Shown: in pieces, positions 43,501-54,188 of the stretch
Position numbering within the stretch: position 1 is the first letter of the stretch
How the letters are laid out: every line of letters starts with the position of its first letter
Assembly (NCBI GenBank): GCA_018806915.1
Contig: JAGKQI010000054.1
Location: forward strand, 186,001 to 250,000
Direction of reading: 5' to 3'
DNA length: 64,000 nt
From: Phytophthora colocasiae
Taxonomy: Eukaryota > Oomycota > Peronosporomycetes > Peronosporales > Peronosporaceae
Notes under the pieces: generated by a model
Databases searched by the model: none
What the model saw: the letters and a program-made list of their open reading frames with translations, nothing else
Told to the model about the DNA's origin: nothing
Translations under genes and position numbers: made by a program

Positions 43501-44179
43501 GTCGGGAGATCCGTCACATGATAGACTGCTCCGACCCAAGAAAACATGTCATACGGTTAGCCATTTTTTCTCAGATTATGTTTGATCGAGCTAACGCACC
43601 AGAGTTAAAGCCGACACCGAACCGGCCAGTCTTCCATCCTTTCGAGTTGTCTTTCTTAAGTGAGTCTCCTATGCGCTACAAAACCCAACAACCCATAAGC
43701 ATTGGAACAAAGGCGAACTCTTCTCCGTGCCCACAATACCTGAATCGACTGAAAGTCGGCATCAGTGAACGTGGCATTGTTGTGTACCAGCAACGAGGGT
43801 CCTACAGAGCCATATCATCGCAAAAATCAGCAAATGTAAGACGAGAATTCCCGCTTCGTCTTCATAGAGACCTTGAAACGATGCGAGTTTCTCGTATGCG
43901 AGCCCCGACGCGACATGCTGGCGGTAGTCCAGACACAGATTAACTTCGGAGGCGCCAGCGTCGTCTGCATTCTGCACCATCTCCTTAAAGATAGACGTGC
44001 CCTCTGTGTGTCAACCCATAAAAAATGTGTTAGTAGGTTCTTCGTTAGGGGGAGACTCTCAACCGGGGCCGATTGGAGAGCAGCGTACCTGGGTAGTTGC
44101 GTAGGATCTCGCGGATGCGCACCGTGAGGTCAATCTTCTGGCCGAAGTCATCCCCAAAGTACACGTCCGCCTCAACCAT
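28590..44179 (-). CDS. Giant sacsin-like protein with UBA and RING domains (14 exons, about 4,870 aa)
   Basis: Exons: 44179-44089, 44003-43872, 43801-43740, 43669-43600, 43525-43461, 43387-43247, 43139-42824, 42736-42474, 42405-38794, 38731-38569, 38491-35355, 35278-33143, 33085-32948, 32879-28590. Three sacsin-type modules follow one another. Each ATPase-like part resembles HSP90 (first: GTSIFKEMVQNADDAGASEV; second: NIISELIQNADDAGASRV and TTGRFGLGFNSVYHFTDLPS). The third (exon 12) has lost these motifs. Each module also has a FCFLPLP...LPVHVNG-type block. A UBA domain (LEYLCSMGFTQKHANYAL) lies near residue 615-650, and a C-terminal RING (CAVCLEN, CGHIYCASC, CPICRQNI) ends the protein. Animal sacsin links chaperone and ubiquitin systems. 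Exon 4 has an extra T at the GRFGVGFNS motif; the acceptor given (43669) keeps the frame open but loses the conserved residues. Exon 7's donor (42824) was chosen by phase. Confidence 0.85.
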
Positions 44180-44431
44180 GACTTGATAGCGCTCAGATTC
44201 TTTAGTGAAGAAGAACGTTGAAACTAAAAAAAAGCGAAACAAAAAGCTTTTTGTTTCGAACAAAGGTAGGGAGATTCACTGCAATTTTCGATAATAACAT
44301 TTGACAGTTGTGATACTTGGGGCGAGCACACAGCGCGTCCAATGAAAGCAGAACTGCACCGCCTCACAACGGACGAGCGCATGTAGCGAGCGTACCATCG
44401 CGATAAAGCGCGATATAACGGACAGGGCCCC

Positions 44432-44692
44432 TGTCACAGGGGGCGCCACTTAGAAAGGATGCCGTAAGGGTCGCCTACGTCTGCTTCCGTGTAGAGCACT
44501 GATTCGTAGAAATCCATTACTTTCTACCCGTAGCATGCACAAATGCACGCGAACCACCCAATGATGTGGTTCGCTCATGTTGTCATTGGTGTGTATTACA
44601 CACCAAGGCCTGGTGTCCATTTCCAACATCTAACAGCTATCCTAACTGTAGATAAAAGTGGTGTAGCCACTAACACGAGTAACCCCGTTCCA
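44432..44692 (-). repeat. Solo LTR related to the inner gypsy element
   Basis: From about 44501 to 44692 the sequence is clearly homologous to the inner element LTR (GTAGAAATCC, CCAATGATGTGGTTCGC, ACACACCAAGG, GTAACCCCGTT) but diverged. In minus orientation it runs TGGAACGGGG to CCTGTGACA. No flanking duplication was found. Its hairpins persist (for example 44506-44527). Confidence 0.7.
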
Positions 44693-45599
44693 GCGCTCGT
44701 GTCAAGCAGCCACGAAAAGACGCTGTCGTCATGATTGGGTCTGTAGACCACATATTGGGGTAAACTGGTTAACAAGATGCCCCAGACTTCGGCAACTTGG
44801 ACTCTCTCTCTCGTTGTTATCTCGAGCCAATTCATTCTTCAGTTGCTACAATGGCCGCACCACGACCATCTCCACCGTATTCGAAGGAAAAAGTGCGCCC
44901 GCCTGTGAACAGGTTAGAGCATTCGCGATCGAGAAGCCAGCAATTCTAGACCTTTGGCAGGGTGGAGGTTCCTAACCCCGGTGACGGACCTGAACTGGCA
45001 ACGAGGGCGTGGTGCCTCAAGTGTGATATGTCGTTGCAGAGGCAAGGACGATATTATCATGAATACGTAGCCCGTCAAGGAAGCGTACCCAAACTCTGTT
45101 ATGCGATACGCCCTCTCCTTACGGGCTAAAACAGACGACCACGACATAGCGCGTAAAGCTGCACTTGCGGCAGCTGAAGCAGAACAAATATCGTCGAGCA
45201 GGCGACCAGCCAGAATAAGGTCCACAAGTAGGTGATCAGTAAGATCCAGGCCTTGAATTCAAAAGCAACAAGATCAGCAGAACTACCAACGGAACTACCA
45301 GCCGAACCACCAACCGAACTACCAGCAGTTCATTAAACACCGAAGTTTAACGCGCCAGCCATCCCCAGAAGAATCCACTCTTCTCCTCCTCGCCGAGGTG
45401 GAGAGAGTGGATAAGAAAACGATCATTTGCCACGATGTCGTATCGGAGGAGGCTTCTTTTTGGTCAATCACATTGTCTTTTTTTTCGAATGATTTCAAAT
45501 AACCATCTCTAGGTGTACCGCGAACACGTTCTTAAAAAATCGAGAAAAAGCGGGTGTTAGCCGGTGTTCGGCCTTTACACATTATCGGACCATACGCAT
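44693..45599. other. Unassigned degenerate sequence between solo LTR and pogo element
   Basis: No intact gene. Short frames such as the one around 44851-44950 (MAAPRPSPPYSKEKV) and around 45000-45120 (CLKCDMSLQRQGRYYHEY) look like broken coding sequence, perhaps of a mobile element, but I cannot assign them. The region left of the solo LTR (44180-44431) should hold the promoter of the sacsin-like gene. Confidence 0.4.
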
Positions 45600-45601
45600 T
45601 A

Positions 45602-47126
45602 CAGGTTTCTGCCTGAATAAAGAAACCCCCAGCGTGATAAAAATTGCAAGATAAATAGAACATGCAAGGATAAGTAACGGAGCGATGGTACTGTGTTTTG
45701 TTAATGCAGTACGAACATCAAGTCTGACTTGCTGATCAGACCCGAGTGAAGCTAACAGTGTTGTATCGTCTCCGGTGGCAAACTTTGCCAAGCTTCGACT
45801 GACCACTCAATTCCCTTAAGCATGCCGACTTTGTACGGCGTCATTGCCTGCGTCCATCTCGTCCAGGGCATGCTGCATCTTTCTCGTTAGTACATGGCGC
45901 TTGACACAGTAGATTATCCCTTGATCTAAAGGCTGGAGCTTCGAGGTAGTATTCGGTGGCAACTTTTCTAAGCGAATATTGCGCAGCGTCAAGTTCTCGT
46001 CGCTGTGAGATGAAGCATTGTCCACGAGCAGCAGAATCTTCCTTCCCTGTTCCTGCATCGACGCATCCAGGTCGAGCAGCCACGATCTGAAAACGTCAGT
46101 CGTCATCCACGCCTTCTTCGTCGACGTGTATTGCATTGAGTCCGGCTTGTTCTTGAGCCAGCGAGGTGTCACCGACTTACCAATAAAAAGCAACGGCAGT
46201 TTGTCAGTCCCCGTGGCGTTAGTGCAGACAGCCATCGTGATGCGAGACTTGTCTTGTTTGCGCGACGGCACAGCATAGACGCACAACGAACCACGAGGAA
46301 CACTATTGTAGAATAAACCCGTCTCATCCATATTATATACGTCTGAGTAACCGTAGCTGCAAATTATCTTACGCAACCGTTGAATTTCATCGGCGCAGGT
46401 GGATAGATCCACAGCGCCAGACTCACCGTGAGCATGCCGAAACCGAATTACATAGCGCTCTTGGAATCGGCGCAGCCACGAGTAGCCAATTCGAGGGAGC
46501 ATCGCCTCAGGAATGTGGTGACGGGCTGCCAACCTCTCGGCCCGCACGATTATCATGTCTCCAGTGAGCGAGATCTGTGATGTCTCGCACCATAGCACGA
46601 ACTCAACCACACTTTGGTCCAGTTGGAGCTGGAACCGAGGCCGCTGTTTCTTGCGCGCCAGGCAGTCAGGCGTCAGGCGCCGCAGGTCGCCTTCAGACTT
46701 CAGCACCCTCGATATCATCTGCAATGAGGGTCGCGTAGTCAGCTAAGAGCCCCCTGAACACGAGCAGCGAGTGCGGTGTTCGTAAGGCGCGGTGATAATC
46801 GTCGGAGGTCGCAGATCTGCAGCTCCTGCTGCTTTGTGAGCCTCAGCCGCTTCTGGAATGCACGCTTTCTGGTTAGAGGTGCGGGCATCTCCGCTTGGTC
46901 GCTAAGGAACTTGAGAAATGAGCTCATCTGCGCCATTGGAGGTCAGCGAGAGCCCGCGAAACTTTTCCCCGATGTCCTCGACTTCTGGTCTGTGATTGGA
47001 GGAAGTGCACTCGTCGCTGATTGGCGGAATGAAAGAGACAAAATCAGTGGATCGGCCGGGAAATGGGTGCATGCTGAGTTTTATGCTGTATCGGTTTTGA
47101 GTTCTTCTTTATTCAGGCAGAAACCT
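45602..47126 (-). mobile_element. Tc1/mariner-superfamily pogo-type DNA transposon (1,525 bp), decayed
   Basis: Perfect 23-bp terminal inverted repeats (45602-45624 and 47104-47126, starting CAGGTTTCTGCC) are flanked by TA at 45600-45601 and 47127-47128. Inside, on the minus strand, is a DDE_1 (Tigger/pogo) transposase broken by frameshifts. Confidence 0.93.
45700..46936 (-). pseudogene. pogo/Tigger-type (DDE_1) transposase, frameshifted
   Basis: The N-terminal DNA-binding piece starts at 46936 (LTKQQELQICDLRR), stops at 46739, and the frame resumes at once with PSLQMISRVLKSEGDLRRL and a CENPB-type DNA-binding part (GYSWLRRFQERYVIRFR). The catalytic core shows YNMDETGLFYNS, KSRITMAVCTNATG, LLLVDNASSH and LPPNTTSKLQPLDQG. 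At about 45826 the frame shifts again; the next frame carries GIEWSVEAWQSL and then a stop where the family usually has Trp. Three lesions make this non-functional, yet the ends remain perfect. Confidence 0.9.
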
Positions 47127-47128
47127 GT

Positions 47129-47613
47129 ATTGAGACTGCCTATTCACGCCGCTAAACTTAGTTTTATCACTAGTAATGTAATGTAATGTAATGTATAACG
47201 CTTTCGCGTAGCCACATTACGCCTTATCACTCGTATCGGTTTGAGATTCATTAAATGGTTAGCAAAGGTTTATGTTTAAGACCCCTGCTTTATTAGTGAA
47301 AGACACGATAAGCCGTCCGAGTTAATCCTTTCCGATTTAATTACCCAATCAGCTGTTGCCACCTTCAGGATAATTTTGGACAGCTTTGTATGATTGGCTA
47401 AAATAGCAGCGGACGACTCATTCTTCGAGAAAAATCGGTTTCATCGTTGAGACTTGTAGTTTGTATGGCTCGTAGTTGCCGCCTCCCAACAATCGCCGCC
47501 CTCACACTTGGATGACAACCCACAGCAGCAAGTGAGGGTGTTCTAGCGCGCGAAAACCCGCCGTGACTACAAACGGCAAGACAAAACCATCATTCTGACG
47601 CGAGCCCGCCAGC
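47129..47613. promoter_or_regulatory. Intergenic region upstream of the p300/CBP-type gene
   Basis: No gene seen. A short TAATG microsatellite (four units, 47174-47193) lies at the left. The promoter of the acetyltransferase gene is expected here by position; no specific element can be named. Confidence 0.4.
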
Positions 47614-50339
47614 ATGGGTTTGAACGACACACGAGCTTTGTCACCTGAGCGCGGGAAATCTTCCTCGGACGCTGCCGCTCAGCCTCGCGCGCAGCTCGCG
47701 ACCTCGCTGAAGCCGAGGACACCTGCAGACGCCACGGCGCCCCCACACGGCCTGAAACGCTCGCTGGGTGAGTCGCCGACCCGCACACCATGCGACAAAA
47801 GGCTCAAGTTCGTGGAGGCGAACGCTAACGGTAGCACCGAGACGGAGGATGCTGACGCCGTCGTGCTCCGCAGACACCAACGTCCAGCTGTGCGCAGTAG
47901 CCACAGTACCGCGCTGTCCCCGCTGAACGCTGCGTCAGCCGAGCAGATCCGACAGCACTTGCGGGACGTGCGGCATGAACTGTTCCTGCGGCCGCTGCTG
48001 GCCATTGTGTCCAAGCTAATGTTTCACAAGGGGAACCACGGCTTCTTCAACGTGCGAGTGGACCCGGTGGTGTGGAATATCCCGCACTATTTCGAGGTGG
48101 TGAAGCATCCGATGGATCTGGCCATTGTCAAGAACAAGTGTCTCAATCTCGAGTACTCCTCGGCCGACGCTTGTGCGGAGGATATCCGACTTGTGTTCAA
48201 CAATGCTTGTTTGTTCAACCCGCCTGGACACATTGTGCACGAGTCGGCGGCGATGCTGCTTCGGGAGTTCGAGGCAGACTACGCTAAATACGTGGCCAAG
48301 GCCGAGGTTATGGCTAAGCAACGTAGCGCACACTCATGCCCATTCTGCCTCGACAACGTGTGTGGTATTTGCAACGAAAAGTGCATTAATTTCGAGCCGC
48401 CTTTTGTCATGTGTTCCGGCCCCTGCCGTCAGCGCATTAAACGGCATTCGGTGTACTACAAGACTCCTGATGGACAATACCATTGGTGCTCCAAGTGTTT
48501 TTCTTCGCTGCCAAAGATACTGACGCTGACGCCGTCAATGTCTTCTTCGGACCAGGAAACCACGACTACAGCACAAACCGAGTGCACCATACCCAAGCTT
48601 GCCTTGCTCAAGGCAAAATTTATGGATGAGCTCACGGAGCCGTGGGTGCAGTGTGATCAGTGCAACGGCTGGGTTCATCAGATATGTGCGTTGTTTAACG
48701 CTAACGAAAACGCCGACGAGGAAGTTTTTTACACGTGCCCTCTCTGTCGTCTCGAAGAGCTTGATGCCGAAGAGAAAAACAATGAGCTAGGTATGTCTCC
48801 GATGGAAACGTCTGTGGAGGATTTCCCAGTGAAAGTGGAGAAGGACTTCTTGAGGTCTCACAGTCCCGCGCTCAAGCATTGGTCACACACAAAAGATTTC
48901 ACGCGAGCGCTCGGGTTTGACGAGGATATCGAAGAAAAGGTGTTTGACTATTTGACTGGAGGAGATTTGGATGCTGTGGATGCCAGTATTACTACGCGTT
49001 TTGTAAAAAGCCAAGACCTACATTCGTGTCATTTATCGCGGTTTATGGAGAAGTGGGTGCAGCAGCACCTAGAGAATCTGGGTGAACACGAAGCAGCACA
49101 GTCCATCGTCGTGAAGGTAGTGTCTTCAGTCAAGAGCTCGTGCCACGTGAGCTCAGTTGTGCGCGATAACTTTCGATCTACATCTCAAGAGGTAAGCTTG
49201 AAGGCCTCTTAAGCGCATTCACGGACCTCCAGTCACTAACCTGTGTACTTGATGATTGCAAAACAGTATCCGCTAACGATCGACTACACTTCGAAGGTCA
49301 TCTTCGTTTTCCAGATGATCAACGGCGTTGAAGTCTGCATTTTTTCTATGTACGTGCTTTGCATTCGTACACTGCAGTGTGATCTTTTTGAAGGAAGTAA
49401 CTGACTTTTTTCATGCTGTGCAGGTATGTTCAGGAATACGATAAGCACTGCCAATTGGCCTCCAACCGCAACCGGACATACATTGCGTACCTTGATAGTC
49501 TGGTGTACATGCGCCCGCGTCATGTGCGGACGAGCTTGTTCCACCAGATCCTCATTTCGTACCTGGCTTCGTGCAAGGGGAACGGGTACGAATACGCGCA
49601 TATCTGGGCTTGTCCTACCACGCGCGGGGGTGATTTTATTTATTGGTGCCACCCGTCTTTTCAGAAGAACCCTGGCAAAGAGCGCCTTCTTCAGTGGTAC
49701 ATGAGCATGGCCAAAAAGGCGAAGGAGCTGGGCGTCGTATTTTCTTGCGAAGATTTGTATGCTCACCAGTTCGAGTTTCTGGAAGAAACCCTTGATACGC
49801 AGCTTCCTCCATACTTTGATGGTGACTACTGGCCCAGTGAGGCCGAGCGAGTTGCTGCATCGCCTTCAAAGAGAGGCAGAAAGGAAGCAAACACTACGGA
49901 CGCGTGTAGTGCAAAGTTCCGCAAGCGAGTCAGCGAATCGGTGAAGTCAGCTCGCGAATCGCTGTTTGTCATTGCCTTACACCCAACGTGTGCCGTCTGC
50001 AAGCAAATGGTAATCAATACTTCTTACTGGCGAGCGATCAATGTAGCGGCTTTAGACACATACTACTGCGCCAATTGCCAGGGTGCAGCAGCAGGAGCAA
50101 GTGCTTCTGTTGCTGGACAGGAGGCGATTTTGACTGAAGTTTCACCGCCCAGTTTTGCTGTGGATTGCAGCACTAGCAAGGTGGAAGAAGCAGAGATGTC
50201 CTGTCCGTTTTTGGACCACCGTCCCAACATGCTAAAAAATTGCGAAGAACATCACTACCAGTTCGACAGCTTCCGACGTGCTAAGTACTCAACCATGATG
50301 CTCGTCTACCAGATTTCCTCGACGCAGCGCTCGGCTTAG
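47614..50339 (+). CDS. p300/CBP-type (KAT11) histone acetyltransferase with bromodomain and PHD fingers (3 exons)
   Basis: Exons 47614-49191, 49267-49349 and 49424-50339; introns of 75 and 74 nt; 858 aa. Residues about 112-225 form a bromodomain (GFFNVRVDPVVWNIPHYFEV, VKHPMDLAIVKNKCLNLEYS, VFNNACLFNPPGH). Two Cys/His zinc modules follow (CPFCLDNVCGICNEKC; WVQCDQCNGWVHQICALF). The KAT11 catalytic region spans exons 1-3 (FVFQMINGVEVCIFSMYVQE, NRTYIAYLDSLVYMRPRHVR, GYEYAHIWACPTTRGGDFIY). The C-terminus has a ZZ-like Cys cluster. These proteins acetylate histones and act as transcriptional co-activators in the nucleus. Oomycete genomes usually hold several such genes, so the exact paralogue is not assigned. 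Splicing restores the conserved HAT sequence precisely. Confidence 0.93.
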
Positions 50340-50443
50340 GTGTCGCTACATTTGCGTGCGAACGCTTATCAGTATTTGTGTACAAGAAGAAGAAACAGAA
50401 AATAAATGGAAATTAATGTTTGCGTGAAATTCTTGGGTTTACT

Positions 50444-50485
50444 CGATTGCAATCTTGGATGCCATAGCATCCAAGATTGCAATCG
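50444..50485. repeat. 19-bp perfect inverted repeat with 4-nt loop between convergent genes
   Basis: CGATTGCAATCTTGGATGC and its exact complement surround CATA. It lies 105 nt past the acetyltransferase stop and 25 nt past the STRIP stop, so it falls in both 3' ends. A role in 3'-end formation or a small mobile relic are both possible. Confidence 0.9.
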
Positions 50486-50509
50486 ACGCGCAACTTCGAA
50501 GTATCGTTG

Positions 50510-52789
50510 TCACCCGAATGAGATCGGGAGTGGCACAGAATCGGCCTTGGTGTCTTGTTTGATGTTCTCAGCATCAAGCCATTTCTCGTATTGCTTGCAA
50601 AAGTTGACTGGATCCAACTTCATGGCATTGTACATCTTCACCAGTCGCCCGCCATCTGGGATGAACGAGTCTGAGGCGAGCTCCTTACGGTCTTCGCAGA
50701 TCATCGAAGCCCCAGCGGGCAGAGGTTTGCCGCCTCCAAATGGAGAGTCGAAGTAGTTTTTGTGGTGGTATGCTTGCATTTCGCCAAAAATGATTCTCTC
50801 AACAGAGTCCTGCGATGGGGGCTTGTTCAGATCATCATCTTCGTAGTGAAGCCAATCATCGTCAAGCTCCGGTCTCACGTGAAGATACACATCCGTAAGC
50901 ATGCTGAAACAAGTGTACTTCTTGATCCACTGGACCCAGCAAACAAAACAAACTTAGTAAGCAGTACGATCTAGGCCACCATGTAAAGCAGCATAACAAA
51001 CCTGATGGCCTAAATATTTCGCTTGCGACTTGACCAATTTCAACGCGTACAGGCGTGGCAACGGGATCTGTAAAGCTACAACACGCTGTCCAGCCAATCC
51101 ACAAAGCGATCAGTACGAGTTCATGTACAAATACTTGCTGTCGCCCCAAAAAGAGAACAATTGACGTACCTTCAGCCATACAATCGTCTGCCCTCGACAA
51201 AGAGCATTTTTGATGATGTTGGGTTTCCTCTTAGTCAGCTTCTGCAAAATCCTCAAAATGCTTGTGATGGTCCGAGTTGACTGGATAGAGTACTCGTTCA
51301 TATCGTCTTCAAAGCGGATTGTGTGCTTGTCCAGCTCCTTTTCAAGTGCGTAAAACCCCGTTTTCACTTCATCTGAGTCTTGACGAGACACTTGAAGGTA
51401 GGTGCTAATATCTTTGTTCATGAACTTGGTCAGTGTAGCTAGCACGTTGGCTTCCAAGAAAAACTGCATAAAGTATTCCGCCTTGCACGCATGGCTAGCG
51501 CGGAAGTGCTTGTAAATCAGCAAGATGATCAAGTTCGACACATCAAGCACAATTGCCTTCTCTCGAAGAATCCACTTCCAGAACTGATTATCGTTGCTGT
51601 TCTCACCGCCAGGAGCAGAAAAGTCCGTCATGCCATACTGATCAGCACCCGAGGGTCGACGGGAGTAGAAAGTCTTTTTATCACGCGCGTTTAGTGCACT
51701 GCCACACGACAAGGTCACGAGATTCCCCAGGAATGTCGTGTAGTCGCGCATACACGGCAAAAAGAGCTGGTAAAGCGATTCCACACGCTCGTCCCATTCG
51801 TCATCGAGTTTATCAAACGGCCTTGTAGCAAGATCAGCGTCACTAGACTGCAGGACCTTGAGTTCGTAGTTGGCTCGGTGCAAGTACTTGTTATGGATCG
51901 CCTCCCGCTTTTGCGCAAACTTTTTCTTTTGGAGGTAGTACGGGTCCTGCGTGTCCAGCTGAACCGTGTCGTAGTACGGTTTGAAGGTCTTGCAGTGTAG
52001 GACCCCTTCAGCATCATCTTTCAAAATGGATGGATCAATATCGCTTCGTTCGCGACGAAGCTTTTTCAACGCATTGAGTTCGTCAAAGTTGCCCATGACG
52101 GCACAAAACCACTCATGGAACAGCAACAGGAGTCTCTTGATGGGGAACCCGGGCAGCACATTCAGTTGACTAAGGCAGTCCAGAATGGATACAAGTGAGT
52201 ACGACGGACCCATGATGCCGATCATCATGAGCTGACGGTCGAATACGGCGTTTTTCTTGTGGGCATTGAAGACAATGAGCAGGTACACAAGCACCATGTC
52301 CTGTTGCAAGTCATTGATGAGAGCGTCGACCTGGTCCAGATCCAAGTGTTGGAAGTTGAGGCCTCGAAAGGCATGGATAGACCGTTGGAGACGCTCTGTG
52401 AAGACGGACAGTGCTCCACACTCCTGCAACAGCTCGTTGTTCGCCTTGGCGATTTCCACTTGGGCCATTATACCCCCACGACCGGACGTAGACACACCGC
52501 TGCTGGCTGCGGTACGGATGGTCCCCTCGGAAAGCAACAGGAGCTCACGTTTGGCGCGATAACTCTTGTCTAATGTGCGCACGGTGGCCGCCGACGTATT
52601 CTCCATCTGGTTCAGCAGGATGCACACTCGGTCGCGGGACTTGCGGCGCGACGCCATGATCTTCTCCCAGCGCCGCACAGCATCGCTATCCACTTCTGGA
52701 TCGACGGCCTCTTCGTGGACGTAAGAGCAATAGAAGTAGGCCAGCTTCTCGTGGAGCGACAGCCCCTTGAGCATCTCGCTCTTCTCCAT
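50510..52789 (-). CDS. STRIP/Far11 (FAM40) family protein, STRIPAK subunit (3 exons)
   Basis: Exons 52789-51170, 51067-51002 and 50929-50510; 701 aa. The N-terminal half is helical (LYFYC-type start, LDQVDALINDLQQDMVLVYLL). The C-terminal half matches the conserved STRIP end: YFMQFFLEANVLATLTKFMN, SILRILQKLTKRKPNIIKN, IPLPRLYALKLVKSQAKYLG and VYLHVRPELDDDWLHYED. STRIP/Far11 scaffolds the striatin-PP2A (STRIPAK) complex that sets kinase signalling and cell morphology. It is somewhat shorter than animal homologues (about 800 aa). Both introns are needed to join the conserved C-terminal blocks, and they keep frame. Convergent with the acetyltransferase gene. Confidence 0.85.
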
Positions 52790-54188
52790 ATTTGTTGGAT
52801 TGTTGTGTTACACCACTTGTACACAAAACTATACGGTATATGAAATATATGCGTTTCGACAGGAATTTGTTGCTTGTATCGACGCGCCGACGTCGACTGC
52901 ATTCGTGCAACATTGAGTGACGTCGCAGGCTAGGGCTCCTGCTGAAAATTGACGAGGCGTATCCGTTTTATCGACGCGGTGTCTGGCGTGTTGGTTGCTG
53001 CTGAGTCCACAGAGCGGAACGGACGGCGTCCGTGTTGGCCCAAGGTTGGCAAAGAATGGATGTACGTGTAGCCGTATTCAAGTCTGTACCACCGGGCTGA
53101 CCCTAGTACTTTTTCGCAACAGGCAGCGCCAACGTCTGGCACGGCAACAATTGTGCATGCATGGCGCTAACAAGCTGAGTCAATGCAACGCGTAAGGTGT
53201 AGAAATGGTAGAACGCTGGCGATCGAAGTGATGGGGGGCATGCGCAATGCGCTGCGGAAGCGGAGGTTCCATATCTGGAGCAGTTCGCCGGGCGAATCTT
53301 GATGCGCAATGGCAAATGAAGGTCGTGCGAGTTGCTCCGATCGTGTCAGAGCTTCTTCTTTGACGGGATACAGGCACCCTCGGAACGTGTTTTGCGGCAT
53401 TCTTGGCCCCAGGAGTCCTCTGTCACAGTCCATCGGTAATGACGCACGAGATCCGGCCCGGCGAAAGTGCCAAAATGAGCTACGTGTTCAGCTTCGCTGG
53501 CAGTGCGCTTTTTCGACTTGCATTCCTCTTTTGGCAGATAACTTGGCTACACACGACGTCATCGATGTAGTGGGTTTGTCCCACGCCTGTGCTTCAGTTG
53601 CTTTGGAGGGCAGTCCGCGCTTCGGTGCTCGCTGCTACCGTACTGGTACATGTACAATGCGCGTGGTATTAATAACAGAATGCCACCTGCTCCAATCGGC
53701 ATATCTCGGCATCGCCTCATGCGCAGGACAGCTTGGCGCCATGTGCGTGCCAGTCCACTTGCCCTTCAAGCGCGCTTTCGGTTGAAGGAAGGAGCAACAC
53801 ACCAGCCGATATAAAAGGCAAGGCAGTGACGTCGACGCCTGTGGCGACCTTCGAGGAAGTGCGTCATGGCGGGGGTAGGTCTGTTTGACTTGGCTCCACT
53901 ATTGACCAGTAAGGATGCGCCCCATACGGTTGCGCGTCAGCAGATCGCGGAGTCCTGTCGGAGTGATGGTCTTCTGCCTGGTGTCTCCATCCATAGTCGG
54001 TGCGAGCGGAAATCGACAGGCCGCTCGCGGCGGTGAATCAGCCCTCCCCACTGGAGCATTTCCCTTTCGCAGCTCACTCGCCCGCACGTGCAGGAACAAC
54101 AAGAAGGAAGAAGGGCTCCAGACGCAGCAACGGACGCCACCTTCTCTACGATCTCACTAACTAGACGAAAGCACGCATCAACTTCATC
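52790..54188. promoter_or_regulatory. 1.4-kb divergent intergenic region upstream of STRIP and fatty acid synthase genes
   Basis: No convincing gene. A TATAAAAG lies at 53810-53817, about 370 bp before the synthase ATG. Downstream, GGGGGTAGGT near 53870 and CTAACTAG just before 54165 could bound an intron in the 5' leader. The 158-codon frame at 53309-53785 has no recognisable content. Confidence 0.45.

Noticed and set aside
53309..53785. 158-codon plus-strand frame upstream of the synthase
   Set aside because: No recognisable domain, Cys-rich low-quality sequence, and located in a probable promoter region.
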